The notes: a model not told the origin generated them from the sequence alone. 64,000 nucleotides of DNA from JAHBXL01 sp964409775 (GCA_964409775.1 CAYPEI010000007.1:62001-126000); one strand, 5' to 3'. Positions 17,957 through 26,853 are shown, counted from the stretch's first letter. Program-made: numbers and translations.

Positions 17957-19399
17957 TTATGGGCATCCGGCAAACCAGGCCGACAGGAACGCGAAGATAT
18001 CGGGCACGGCGACGGTGCCGTTCTGGTCGTAGTCCGCGCCGCAGATGGTCACGGTGAGGGTGGCGGGATTGGACACAGCGGTGCCGCAGACGTTGGTGAT
18101 GACGCAGTCGTACTGGCCGGCATCCGTCCAGGCTGGCTCGGAGCCCGGCCGCGCCACGGGGTTGATCGTGAGCGTGGGCGTGTTGGAGAAGCCGAACCGG
18201 GGCGACCAGTTGGGGAGGGCGACGCCGTTGCGTCGCCACTGATAGGTTGGGGCTCCGACGAACGACGCGGCGACGGTGAACGTGACGCTTCCGCCGGAAT
18301 ACACCGACTGGCTCGCGGGCTGGAGCGTGACCGACGGGGCGGTGCACATGCAGGTGCTGGTGGTCTGCCACGGCCCGGCGAGGAAGGGGTTGTAGAGGGC
18401 AAAGCCGACGCCGGTCTGGTCGAAGCCGTCGAAGATGCCCAGGTCGATCAGCGGAGTGCTGACGGTCCCCCACCAGTTGTTGGCGACGGCCACGCTGTTT
18501 CCCAGTTGGAGTTGGAGGTTGTACTGGGAGTTGCTGTGCACATCGTTGCACTCGAAGATGACCGGGGTCACGATCGTCGCACCGATGGTGTTGTTGGTGA
18601 TCGTGCAGCGACGGGTTGTCGCGGCGCGGACGATCCCGTTGATGTTGTTGGTGATGGTGCAGCGCTGGACCTCGACGAGGTAGTTGTTGCCCGCGGTGGA
18701 GATCGCGGTGGTGTTGGCCTGGAACGTGCAGTCGCTGACGCTCGTCCGCTCGATGTTGCTGATCGCGGTGATGTTGCTGAAGAAACTGCAGTTGCTCACC
18801 ACCTTGTCGGCGGTGTCGATGCCCGTCTGGTTGCCGACGAAGATGCACCGCGTGACCTGGGACCACTGCGCCTGCGAGCCGCCGGCATAGCCCTGCACGC
18901 CGACGATGTTGTTCTGGAAGTCGGAGTCCTCGATGACGACCGGCGGATTCGGGCCGTTGATGCCGCAGCAGGAGATCTGCACGCCGTAGAACAGGTCGAA
19001 GAACCCGGCGAACTTGATGGACACGGTTCCGCCGAAACTCGGCAGGACGCGGACGCCGGCTCCGCGGTTGGTGGCGTCGTCGGACTTGAAGGAGATGTTC
19101 TGGGCGAACGCTCCCTCGGCGACAAGTTGGCCGGTTTGCACCACCAGCGCGGTGCTGGGCTGGAAGATGACGAAGACGCCGGGGTCGATGGTCAGTACCG
19201 CGTTGTTGAGCACGGAGACATCACACGTCAGCCGATAGGGCGAGCCGGCGAGGTTCCACGTGGTGTTCGTGGTGATCGGACCGCAGACAACCGTGTCCGC
19301 GCACGCCGTGCGCACCGAGAGCACGCCGACGATCACGGCGAGCAGCGCAAACACGGTGGGAGAAGCGAGCCTGGACGAGCCTGAAGATCGCACGAACAT
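17957..19399 (-). CDS. Secreted beta-helix/Ig-like protein with GC-type dockerin tail
   Basis: The 480-residue protein starts at an ATG with an ideal AAGGAGG Shine-Dalgarno. A signal peptide is followed by a right-handed parallel beta-helix-like region (about 40-330) with recurring short Asn-rich strands such as CTFQANTTAIST and CTITNNINGI. An Ig-like domain follows (about 345-450) with Cys residues and the YQWRRNG signature, then a single dockerin-like repeat ADYDQNGTVAVPDIFAFLSA ending Gly-Cys-Pro. The upstream neighbour on the same strand ends in an almost identical DNA sequence over the tail, so the tails share recent ancestry. It may be a polysaccharide-binding or adhesive surface protein. 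Confidence 0.8.
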   Translation of the reverse strand: MFVRSSGSSRLASPTVFALLAVIVGVLSVRTACADTVVCGPITTNTTWNLAGSPYRLTCDVSVLNNAVLTIDPGVFVIFQPSTALVVQTGQLVAEGAFAQNISFKSDDATNRGAGVRVLPSFGGTVSIKFAGFFDLFYGVQISCCGINGPNPPVVIEDSDFQNNIVGVQGYAGGSQAQWSQVTRCIFVGNQTGIDTADKVVSNCSFFSNITAISNIERTSVSDCTFQANTTAISTAGNNYLVEVQRCTITNNINGIVRAATTRRCTITNNTIGATIVTPVIFECNDVHSNSQYNLQLQLGNSVAVANNWWGTVSTPLIDLGIFDGFDQTGVGFALYNPFLAGPWQTTSTCMCTAPSVTLQPASQSVYSGGSVTFTVAASFVGAPTYQWRRNGVALPNWSPRFGFSNTPTLTINPVARPGSEPAWTDAGQYDCVITNVCGTAVSNPATLTVTICGADYDQNGTVAVPDIFAFLSAWFAGCP

Positions 19400-19682
19400 G
19401 GAACAGCCTCCTTGAACGACTCCATAGACTGTCGCACGTGGAGGCGAACTGTGCAAGCAGTTCATTCGCTTTCGCGGCGGTTCGTACGGCGTTTGCGCCC
19501 CGGTCAGGGGTCCGCCGGCCTGTTTGCCTTGTGGCGCTCGATGGAGTCCCTGGCCTTGGCTTCCAGCGCGGGGGAGTTGAGCCCGATCGCCCGGGCCTCG
19601 GCCAGCGCCTGGTCCCACGCCACGCGGTTGTCCAGAACACGGAAGGGGAGCCACGCGGCGGCAATCGGTGTCGGACTCCGCG

Positions 19683-19991
19683 CTACATCCCGACCTTCGA
19701 CTTCATGACGACCTTGTCGTCCTGGAACGTGATCACGATCTTCCCGCCGTTCTCCTCTTCCCAGACATAGACCACGTCGCTCGACTTGCTGGTCTGTCCG
19801 ATGCCCGGGGCGGAGATGCTGGTCCCGGCGTGGGATGTGTCGTCCTTGCCGCGGCCGAGGATCTTCTGAACCTGCGACAGGCTCATGCCGTTGGTGATCT
19901 TGTCGTAGTTCTCGGCGGTGACTTTGCTCTCGCATCCGGCCAGCGCGAGGCAGGCCGCGATCGCGATCGGGATGAGCATGCGCATGGTCAT
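19683..19991 (-). CDS. Small BamE/DUF3862-like lipoprotein
   Basis: The 102-residue product has a signal with lipobox LAGC (Cys20), followed by the SmpA/BamE-like motif YDKITNGMSLSQVQKILGRG and a beta hairpin ending VITFQDDKVVMKSKVGM. Proteins of this fold sit at the inner face of the outer membrane; whether this one belongs to a Bam complex is not known. It overlaps the esterase gene at 19988 by four bases, so the two are co-translated. Confidence 0.8.
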   Translation of the reverse strand: MTMRMLIPIAIAACLALAGCESKVTAENYDKITNGMSLSQVQKILGRGKDDTSHAGTSISAPGIGQTSKSSDVVYVWEEENGGKIVITFQDDKVVMKSKVGM

Positions 19992-21256
19992 GGGTTGGCT
20001 CCGGGCTTGAGAATGGTCGGCGCGGGGGAGACGGGCTGCTTGAGCAGCCAGTCGATGACATCGGGCAGCACGTGCCCGACGACAAGAGTGTGGCCGTAGT
20101 CCTTGATTTCACGGCACTCGACCGGAAGGCCGAAACCCTTGGCCTGCTCGGCGGCGGCGATGATCGACCGGGCGGGGATGAGGCCGTCGAGTTCGGGCGC
20201 GATGAGCAGCGTGGGGGGCAGCGTGTCCTTCGCGTTGAAGCGCCCCACACCGGCGATGAGCGCGGTCGCGGCGATGCGATCATGGCGGAGTTTGGACCAG
20301 GCGAGCGCGACGCCCGCGCCCATGGAGTGGCCGATGAGGTAGACCCGCGAACGGTCGATGGGGTAGTCCGCGGCGATTGATTCCACGAGCGCATCGAGCA
20401 CGGCCGGCTGTGCCGAGAGCGGGGAGTTCTGCGGTGAGGCGACGACGAAGCCGTGCTGCTCGGCGAGTTGCCGGATGCGGCCTGCGCCGTAGCCGGACAT
20501 GAACATGTGCTCGTTCCCGCCCGCGCCGTGCAGGGCGATCACCAGCGGCCAGCCTTCGGCGGGCGGCTCGCGGTGCTCGGGGCAGAACAGGCGCATGGGG
20601 GCGGGTTGGTCGGCGATGAAGTAGGGCCGCCAGAGGTCGCCGCGGCGGTTGGTGTAGGGGTTCTCATTCCGCACGATGCTCCGCGCTTCGGCCGTGAGCG
20701 ACCGGAACAGGTTGTCGGGTTCCTGCACCAACGACTCGAGCGAGCCGGGCTCTTCGGCCTTGATGAGGAGTTCCCGCCTGGCATTCCAGATGGCCAGGAG
20801 CCGCGGCGAGATTTCGGGCGGAGGATTGCTCCCCATCAGCAACGCGAACTCTGGTTCGAAGCCCTGTGATCGGTCTGCTTTCGACGCAGACCGGTTCGGG
20901 CTGCCGAGGCTCGCGGCTTGGCGGAGCCTCGCTGCGCTTGCATCGACAATCTCCACTACCCGCGCCAGATCGCCCGCGAAGAACAACTTCGACGCGTCGT
21001 CGAAGGCGGTGTTCACGTCGCGGCAGAGTTCCCGCTCGACCGGCGCAGCGGTGAACGCGGCATCGAGTTCCAGGTATGCGCGGGCAAGATCGGTGACGGT
21101 GGTTCGGGGCTTGTTGTCGCCGGGCGCGGACGCGGGCGGGGGCGGGGGTGCGGATGCGGGCCTGGTGCCCGATTGCGGCTGCCCCGACCCACCAGCGAGG
21201 GCGACGAACGCCACCAACGAAATCGCGAGGCCGGGATCGCGGAAGCGTCTGATCAT
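19988..21256 (-). CDS. Exported alpha/beta hydrolase (esterase, LpqC/PHB-depolymerase type)
   Basis: The 422-residue protein has an N-terminal hydrophobic signal, a Pro-rich linker, a helical domain (about 50-200) and an alpha/beta hydrolase domain (about 210-410). Visible are the oxyanion-hole motif ALHGAGGNEHMF, the nucleophile elbow IGHSMGAGVAL, and the late acid/His region PELDGLIPA...DYGHTLVVG. Substrate is unknown; relatives cleave polyhydroxyalkanoates or aryl esters. A -10-like TAGCAT box lies exactly 6 nt before the ATG without a Shine-Dalgarno, which suggests a leaderless mRNA. The lipoprotein gene follows with a four-base overlap. Confidence 0.85.
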   Translation of the reverse strand: MIRRFRDPGLAISLVAFVALAGGSGQPQSGTRPASAPPPPPASAPGDNKPRTTVTDLARAYLELDAAFTAAPVERELCRDVNTAFDDASKLFFAGDLARVVEIVDASAARLRQAASLGSPNRSASKADRSQGFEPEFALLMGSNPPPEISPRLLAIWNARRELLIKAEEPGSLESLVQEPDNLFRSLTAEARSIVRNENPYTNRRGDLWRPYFIADQPAPMRLFCPEHREPPAEGWPLVIALHGAGGNEHMFMSGYGAGRIRQLAEQHGFVVASPQNSPLSAQPAVLDALVESIAADYPIDRSRVYLIGHSMGAGVALAWSKLRHDRIAATALIAGVGRFNAKDTLPPTLLIAPELDGLIPARSIIAAAEQAKGFGLPVECREIKDYGHTLVVGHVLPDVIDWLLKQPVSPAPTILKPGANP

Positions 21257-21262
21257 GCGATC

Positions 21263-21268
21263 ATGCTA
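21263..21268 (-). promoter_or_regulatory. -10 box, likely leaderless start
   Basis: TAGCAT on the minus strand is separated from the esterase ATG (21256) by 6 nt, the same geometry as at metG and gpsA. No clear -35 is seen. Confidence 0.35.
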
Positions 21269-21365
21269 CCACCAATGCCCGGGCCGCCGGTATGCTGTGG
21301 GCTGGAACGCGGGAGGATGCGGTTGGGGCGGGCCATGGTCTGGCGGTCCACGAGCGAGGTTGCAG

Positions 21366-22592
21366 ATGTTCAAGCCGTTTGCCGTGTTGCTGGTACTGGG
21401 TTCGACCGCCGCGGCGATGGCACAGCCCGGGGGAAGCGAGAAGGCTCTGCCCTCGACGCCCTACAGCCAGATGCCGGCGCGGAAGGACGCGACCGCGCCC
21501 GACGCAAAGACGATCGATGAGGCTGTCGGCCGCGGCATCGAGATCATCGTCAAGATGCAGGAAGGGGAGAGCAAGGGGGAATGGCCGTATGAAGGGGTGT
21601 ACCGGGAGCGGGGGCAGATCCCGATCGGGTATCGAATCGGGGGAACGGGCATCTCGGCGATGTGCCTGCTGCGCGCGCCCGGGTATGAGGGAGATGAGGC
21701 GCGGAAAGCGTCGGCGCGCCGCGCGGCGGAGTTTGTGATCGCGGGAGCCGATGACCCCGCGATGGTGCCGGATCACAACTCGACGTACGACGTCCGCGGC
21801 TGGGGGTATACGTACGGCGCGTGGTTTCTGCTGACGATGCAGGAGCGCAAGGCGGTGCCGGAGGAATTGAAGGAGAAGGTCGACGCGACGATCAAGCGGT
21901 ACATCGACGCGGCCAACAGGACGGAGATCCCGGAGTCGGGCGGGTGGAACTACTCGACGCCCGCGGGGGCGAAGAAGCCCAACCCGAGTTCGCCGTTCAT
22001 GACCGCGCCGACGCTGATGATGCTGTTTGAAGCGAAGAAGCAGGGATACGCGGTAGATGCGGCTGTGGTGGAGCGGGGCCTGACGACGCTCGAACGCGGC
22101 CGCGCGGCGACCGGTGCGGTTTCGTATGCCGGATCGGCGGAGCGCCGGGCCGAGCCCACGCCGGGCGCGGTCGGGCGGATGTTGTGCACGGAGTGCACGC
22201 TCTCGCTCGCGGGCCGGTCGAGCCCGGACCGCATCCGCGGCGCGATCGACGCGTTCATCGTGCACTGGGAGTGGCTGGACAAGCGGCGGGCGCAGACGGG
22301 GACCCACATCCCTCCGTACCAGATCGCGCCATACTACTTCTACTACGCGCACTATTACGCCGGTCAGGCGATCGAACTGCTGCCGGAGCGCGAGCGAGGG
22401 GAGTATCGCCGGCGGCTGGGTCAGTTGCTCTTTTCGGTTCGGCTGGATGACGGCTCGTGGAACGACCGCGTGTTCCCGCGCTCGGCCAACTATGGCACGG
22501 CGATGAGCGTGATGGCCCTGCTGATGCCCAAGGGAGAACCGCCCGCGAAGTGGGACGGGGCGGAAACCGGCAAGGCGACGGAATCGCGGTGA
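21366..22592 (+). CDS. Secreted alpha/alpha-toroid (prenyltransferase/squalene cyclase-like repeat) protein
   Basis: The 408-residue protein begins with the signal MFKPFAVLLVLGSTAAAMAQ. The mature part holds repeated helix pairs with aromatic signatures GWGYTYGAWFLLTMQ, GGWNYSTPAG and DDGSWNDRVFPRSANYGTA, typical of terpenoid-cyclase/protein-prenyltransferase toroids, a fold very common in planctomycete secreted proteins of unknown role. The catalytic DxDD motif of squalene-hopene cyclases is not visible, so cyclase activity is unlikely. The ATG at 21366 (GAGG upstream) is used; the same frame is open from 20676, but those codons are antisense to the esterase. Confidence 0.78.
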   Translation: MFKPFAVLLVLGSTAAAMAQPGGSEKALPSTPYSQMPARKDATAPDAKTIDEAVGRGIEIIVKMQEGESKGEWPYEGVYRERGQIPIGYRIGGTGISAMCLLRAPGYEGDEARKASARRAAEFVIAGADDPAMVPDHNSTYDVRGWGYTYGAWFLLTMQERKAVPEELKEKVDATIKRYIDAANRTEIPESGGWNYSTPAGAKKPNPSSPFMTAPTLMMLFEAKKQGYAVDAAVVERGLTTLERGRAATGAVSYAGSAERRAEPTPGAVGRMLCTECTLSLAGRSSPDRIRGAIDAFIVHWEWLDKRRAQTGTHIPPYQIAPYYFYYAHYYAGQAIELLPERERGEYRRRLGQLLFSVRLDDGSWNDRVFPRSANYGTAMSVMALLMPKGEPPAKWDGAETGKATESR

Positions 22593-22620
22593 CCGGGAGT
22601 CGTCCGGCCGGGATCGGGGC

Positions 22621-23769
22621 TCAATACCCCGCGGCGGCATCCACACAGTTCAGCAGCGGCTGGCCCGCGCCGAAGCGGCGGATGTTCTCCTTGTAGAGCG
22701 CCCACCACCGCTCATCGGTCAGTTGTCCCTCTGCGGCGACGTGCGGCGTGATCAGAACGTTCGGTGCGGTCCAGAGCGGGTGGCCCGAGGGCAGCGGTTC
22801 CGGGTCGGTGACATCCAGCGCGGCCCCCGCGAGCCTGCCGTCCTTGAGGGCGGCGATCATGGCGTCGGTGTCGATGATCTTGCCGCGGGCGATGTTGATC
22901 AGGTAGGCGCCCGGCTTCACCGCATGCAGCATCTTGTCGTTGAACAGGTGCTCCGTCTCCGGTGTGAGCGGTACGCAGACGGCGATGACATCCGCCCGCG
23001 GCAGGAGCGCGGCCAGTTCATCGGGTTTGCCGACGTGCTCGACGAAATCAGGCGAGGGCGTGTCGCTCCGTCGCGTCGCGATCACCTTCATGCCAAAGCC
23101 ATGTGCGCGAGCGGCGATCTCGGTACCGATCCCGCCGATGCCGACGATGAGCATGGTCTTTCTGGCAAGGGCGACCGGTCGCTGTGGCGGCTCCTCGCGG
23201 CTCCACTCGCGCCTGGCCTGCAGTTCCTGGTAGTGCGGGAGTTGGCGGGTGAGCGAAAGCAGCATGGCCATCGCGTGGTCGGCGATCGCCGGGCCGTGCA
23301 CGCCGCGGGCGTTGGTGATAACCAGGTCCTTGCGTTCCCGGATGCCGGGAACGACCAGCAGCCGCTCGACACCGGCGCTGGGAGAGTGGACCCAGCACAG
23401 CCGGGTGGCCTTCGCCACGAACTCGGCGGTCACGAGGCGGGCGTCGACGGCATCGACAGCGGCGGCGTGCTCCATCGCCGCATCGCGGCCCGACACGACC
23501 ACGATCCGCACATTGGGAGCAACAGTGTTCAGTTCGGTGACTTGTTCGGCGGTCAGGCCGGAGGCGAGGAACGACAGTTGGACCTTCTGCCGCTCGGCCG
23601 GGTCGGCGGGCATGGCCCTGGCGATGCGCGAGTTGCGGGTGGATCCGGGGAGTTCCGGCGTGGCGGCAGCGGCGGGCGACGCGGGCTGCTGCGCACCGGC
23701 GCCGGTGGTCAGGGCGGAGACGACCGTGGCGGCGATCAGACAGGCAATGGAGCGGATGGTGCGGCGCAT
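22621..23769 (-). CDS. Exported D-2-hydroxyacid dehydrogenase family protein
   Basis: The 382-residue protein has a clear signal peptide (ACLIAATVVSALTTGAGAQ) before an otherwise complete D-isomer-specific 2-hydroxyacid dehydrogenase. It has the NAD motif LIVGIGGIGTEIAARAHGFG, catalytic Arg in NIARGK, Glu in DVTDPEPLP and His in ITPHVAAEG. Family members reduce 2-keto acids in the cytoplasm; export of an NAD-dependent enzyme is odd because the periplasm lacks free NAD. A GTG at 23811 would add 14 residues in frame. The convergent toroid gene ends 28 bp away. Confidence 0.85.
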   Translation of the reverse strand: MRRTIRSIACLIAATVVSALTTGAGAQQPASPAAAATPELPGSTRNSRIARAMPADPAERQKVQLSFLASGLTAEQVTELNTVAPNVRIVVVSGRDAAMEHAAAVDAVDARLVTAEFVAKATRLCWVHSPSAGVERLLVVPGIRERKDLVITNARGVHGPAIADHAMAMLLSLTRQLPHYQELQARREWSREEPPQRPVALARKTMLIVGIGGIGTEIAARAHGFGMKVIATRRSDTPSPDFVEHVGKPDELAALLPRADVIAVCVPLTPETEHLFNDKMLHAVKPGAYLINIARGKIIDTDAMIAALKDGRLAGAALDVTDPEPLPSGHPLWTAPNVLITPHVAAEGQLTDERWWALYKENIRRFGAGQPLLNCVDAAAGY

Positions 23770-23883
23770 GCCCGCAGAATAACGCGTAATGAACCGGGCC
23801 ATCAGCCGCACAAGGTCGCAGCAACGATCGCCGGTTGCGCACGACCACGCCGCGGCCGCTTGAGAAGCAGCGCCTCGCCGGGC

Positions 23884-24951
23884 CTACTTGGGGGGTCGAT
23901 CGTTCGTGGACCGGGCACTCCCGGCATCGGCGGCTCCGTCGTACTTCACGAAGTCGTCGATGTCCTTCTTGGAGGGCTCCGATGCGGTCCACGCAGAGGC
24001 ATACAGCGCGCCGAGCATGGCGCCGGCATCGGTCAGGCGTTCGGTGATGAACGCCTTGCCGGTCTCCTTCTCGAGTTCGCCGGACTGCTTCAGCGCGTAG
24101 ACCGGCTCGACCTCGTCGTGCGAACGCTGCAGGTACGCGAGCACGTCCTTCCAGGGATCGACAGCGTTGATCGTCGCGGCGGGCCTGGCGGCGGGCTTCA
24201 GCGAGGCGTAGTCGAGTTGGTGGATGTCGAGGATGCGGCCGTCGATGTAGGAGTGGATGCCGCGGTCGGTGGTGTATCCCTTGGGGTTGTCGCCGACCCA
24301 GCCGTGGTGGTGCTTGGTGGTGTGCAGGGGTTGCGCGGCATCGCCCACAAAGTGGGAGAGGTGCCCCATCTCGGCGAGAACGTTGGCGCGGGCCATCTCG
24401 AGTTGGGCGGCGCGCCGGGGCTCGTTGAGCCGCTCCAGCGTGCGGGCGGTCTTGAAGGCGCTGGTCAGTTTGGCGTGATGCTCCATGATGGCATGGGCGA
24501 CGAATCCGGGCCATTCCTGGTCGCCGGAAGGGTTGCGGCGCGGGTTGTAAGGCTCAACGTCGTCGGGGTGCTTGTGGCGTGCGACCGCCATCGCCGCGAC
24601 GTACTGGTAGCGGAGGGGCGGGACGGTCTCGAGCGTCAGTCCGTAACTGGCAAGGTCCTCGATATCGAGGTAGTGCTCGGGGTTGTTCTCGTGGGCGAGG
24701 TAGTTAGAGTTGGTGCCGCGGTAGCGGTCCGGCTCGGAGGATTGGTAGGCGATCTTTGAGCGTGCGAGATCGGAGGTGACCCACTCCGGGACGGGGCTGG
24801 TATCGCCCGCCGCGGCCACGAAGGAGTCGATCGCCAGGCGGGTGATGGTTCGGTGCCCATGAGCATCCCAGGCGCTGGCGGAGGCTGCGCACCCGACGGC
24901 GATGCAGATCGCCGCGGCACGAAAAGCGCTCAAGATCGATGGTCGCTGCAT
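23884..24951 (-). CDS. Exported S1/P1-type nuclease or zinc phospholipase C-like protein
   Basis: The 355-residue product has a signal peptide cleaved after ASA, which leaves Trp28 as the mature N-terminus (AWDAHGHRTITRLA). The free N-terminal Trp and the following His are zinc ligands in the S1/P1 nuclease and bacillary phospholipase C families. The main metal motif MGHLSHFVGDAAQPLHTTKHHHG is present near residue 210. Substrate choice cannot be made from sequence. The ATG at 24951 with AGAGG upstream is preferred over a TTG two codons earlier. It starts 2 nt after the stop of the DUF5615 gene, so it is co-transcribed with that pair. Confidence 0.82.
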   Translation of the reverse strand: MQRPSILSAFRAAAICIAVGCAASASAWDAHGHRTITRLAIDSFVAAAGDTSPVPEWVTSDLARSKIAYQSSEPDRYRGTNSNYLAHENNPEHYLDIEDLASYGLTLETVPPLRYQYVAAMAVARHKHPDDVEPYNPRRNPSGDQEWPGFVAHAIMEHHAKLTSAFKTARTLERLNEPRRAAQLEMARANVLAEMGHLSHFVGDAAQPLHTTKHHHGWVGDNPKGYTTDRGIHSYIDGRILDIHQLDYASLKPAARPAATINAVDPWKDVLAYLQRSHDEVEPVYALKQSGELEKETGKAFITERLTDAGAMLGALYASAWTASEPSKKDIDDFVKYDGAADAGSARSTNDRPPK

Positions 24952-24953
24952 CT

Positions 24954-25322
24954 TCAATCGCCTCTGGAAGGTGCCCGTCGAACGCGAACTTTCGAATCCG
25001 TGACGATCACGACTGCGTCAGTCCAACTCTCGACCGGCTCATTCTGAAAGACCCACAAGATTCCGGAAACCAGAGCGATCGCTCTGGGCTCGGCGAGTCG
25101 CACCAGCATCACCCCGCGATGCGCGTCGGCCGATCTCTGATCGGCGATGCCGACATCCTGCGTGATAATGAATCGTCCCTCTTGTCGCGCTGCGGCAAGC
25201 ACTTCGTGATCCGGTCGGGTCTGCAGGCCCTCGTCATACACATCATCTGCGTCTATACCGAGATTGCGAAGTGTCGGCTTCAGCGCCCTCGGCATGTTCT
25301 CGTCGATCTTGACGCGCATCAT
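24954..25322 (-). CDS. DUF5615 PIN-like protein (putative toxin)
   Basis: The 122-residue protein begins MMRVKIDENMPRALKPTLRNLG and contains TRPDHEVLAAARQEGRFIITQDVGIAD, the pattern of the DUF5615 (Mut7-C-like PIN) family with conserved acidic residues expected to bind metal for RNase activity. It overlaps the DUF433 gene upstream by four bases. The DUF433-DUF5615 arrangement is a predicted type II toxin-antitoxin module in many bacteria; activity here is inferred. Confidence 0.78.
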   Translation of the reverse strand: MMRVKIDENMPRALKPTLRNLGIDADDVYDEGLQTRPDHEVLAAARQEGRFIITQDVGIADQRSADAHRGVMLVRLAEPRAIALVSGILWVFQNEPVESWTDAVVIVTDSKVRVRRAPSRGD

Positions 25323-25573
25323 GCCACCTTGGGCAGCGGAGCAGCCGGAAGATCCTCGCGTGCCGAGTCCGCGGCAAACGCGATTGCCGCGCGGAGATGC
25401 TCGGTCGTCAGCACGGGAAACTCACGCAGTACGTCCGCAGGCTCCAATCCTTCAGCAAGGCTGGCGAGCACGGTCCGAAGTGGGATGCGAGTGCCCTTCA
25501 TTACTGTTTCGCCCCCCATGACCTTCGCGTCTCGGCTGAACTGCTGTCGGTAGTCGAAGTGGTGTGGCGTCAT
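25319..25573 (-). CDS. DUF433 protein (putative antitoxin)
   Basis: The 84-residue protein has the DUF433 helix-turn-helix pattern: GGETVMKGTRIPLRTVLASLAEGLEPADVLREFP and LTTEHLRAAIAFAAD. It is probably a DNA-binding antitoxin that also represses the module. The ATG at 25573 is preferred to a TTG two codons upstream (AGGAA lies before it). Its stop overlaps the start of the DUF5615 gene. Confidence 0.8.
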   Translation of the reverse strand: MTPHHFDYRQQFSRDAKVMGGETVMKGTRIPLRTVLASLAEGLEPADVLREFPVLTTEHLRAAIAFAADSAREDLPAAPLPKVA

Positions 25574-25650
25574 GGTCAAGTTCCTGGTGTCTGCCTCACA
25601 AGAGTATCACGCGAAGAGAACACACTCTGCGCTCCCTGCCGGCTTCGGAC

Positions 25651-26841
25651 CTATCCAACCTTCTCCGACGTCAACTCCCGGCTCATCAAACGCCCGATCG
25701 CGTCGATCGGGTCGAGACCCTCGAACAAGACTGCGTGAACCTGCGCGGTGATGGGCATCTCGACGCGGTACTTCCGAGCAAGGTCCATCACCGACCTGGT
25801 CGTCGCGACACCTTCGACGACGGAGGTGACGGTCTTGAGATACTCCTCCGGCTTCACGCCGCGCCCGAGCGCCTCGCCGCAGGTGCGGTTGCGGCCCTCG
25901 GGCGAGAAGCAGGTGGTGGCGAGGTCGCCGACGCCAGCAAGGCCGAAGAAGGTATCGGTCGATGCGCCCATGGCGACGCCGAGGCGGGTGATTTCCGCCA
26001 GGCCGCGGGCCAGCAGCGCGCTCTTGGCGTTGTACCCGGCCTGCAGGCCGTCGAGGATGCCCGCGGCGATGGCGATGACGTTCTTCATCGCGCCGGCGAG
26101 TTCGACGCCGAGGACATCCTCGTTGGTGTAGACGCGGAGGTAACTGGTCGAAAAGACCCGCTGGAGTTCGTGGGCGTAGCCGGGCCAGTCGCTCGCGGCG
26201 ATCATCGTCGCGGGCAGGCCGCGGGCCAGTTCACTCGCGATCGTCGGACCGCTCAGCGTGCCGATGGGACGCGGCGGGCCGTCGGGATCGTCACCGAGCG
26301 CATCGGCGATGATCTGCGTCGGGCGCAGCAGGGTGTTGTTCTCGATGCCCTTGGCGACCGAGACGACCGCGGCCGACTCGGGCAGGGGTGTCGCGCCGGT
26401 GCGGCCCGGGCGCAGCCGCTTCCACACGTCCCGGGTGAACTGCACGGGGATCGCCGAGACGATCAACGAAGCGCCAAGGCCGCCGGCGCCCTCCCCCACT
26501 GCTTTCTTCAGGTCGTGCGTGACGCGCACGGTGTCGGGGAGCGTGAATCCGTGCAGTCGCGGGCTTCGCCGGGTCTGGGTGAGTTCTCCGACTTCGTCGA
26601 TATCGTGGCCCCACATGACCACTTCGCTCGCGGGATGTGGCGAAGGCGAAGCGGTCGCGCCCGAGTCGGCCTTCGGAGACTTGCGCCGCGTCGAGGCGGA
26701 TGGCGAGGGCCCATGGGGGGCAAGGATGCCGGCGCAGACCAGCCCCATCTGACCAATACCCATGATCACGACGCGACGGCGCAGCGTCTGGGCATCGGGA
26801 GGGGCGGCGCGGCGGGGCGTGGGGGTGGAACCGCGGGGCAT
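25651..26841 (-). CDS. gpsA: NAD(P)-dependent glycerol-3-phosphate dehydrogenase
   Basis: The 396-residue enzyme makes sn-glycerol 3-phosphate for phospholipids. It has the dinucleotide motif VVIMGIGQMGL, the family block LSGPTIASELARGLPATMI, VELAGAMKNVIAIAAGI with the catalytic Lys, and GLAGVGDLATTCFSPEGRNR. It is about 60 residues longer than typical, because of a Pro/Arg-rich N-terminus and an insertion after residue 50. A TACACT -10 box lies 6 nt before the ATG with no Shine-Dalgarno, so the mRNA may be leaderless. Confidence 0.92.
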   Translation of the reverse strand: MPRGSTPTPRRAAPPDAQTLRRRVVIMGIGQMGLVCAGILAPHGPSPSASTRRKSPKADSGATASPSPHPASEVVMWGHDIDEVGELTQTRRSPRLHGFTLPDTVRVTHDLKKAVGEGAGGLGASLIVSAIPVQFTRDVWKRLRPGRTGATPLPESAAVVSVAKGIENNTLLRPTQIIADALGDDPDGPPRPIGTLSGPTIASELARGLPATMIAASDWPGYAHELQRVFSTSYLRVYTNEDVLGVELAGAMKNVIAIAAGILDGLQAGYNAKSALLARGLAEITRLGVAMGASTDTFFGLAGVGDLATTCFSPEGRNRTCGEALGRGVKPEEYLKTVTSVVEGVATTRSVMDLARKYRVEMPITAQVHAVLFEGLDPIDAIGRLMSRELTSEKVG

Positions 26842-26847
26842 GCCGCA

Positions 26848-26853
26848 AGTGTA
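26848..26853 (-). promoter_or_regulatory. -10 box of gpsA, likely leaderless
   Basis: TACACT on the minus strand, 6 nt upstream of the gpsA ATG. No good -35 is seen. Confidence 0.4.

Noticed and set aside
22723..24759. 678-residue open frame on the plus strand
   Set aside because: Antisense to the 2-hydroxyacid dehydrogenase and the P1-type nuclease genes, Gly/Arg/Val-rich, no domain or signal; a by-product of high GC.
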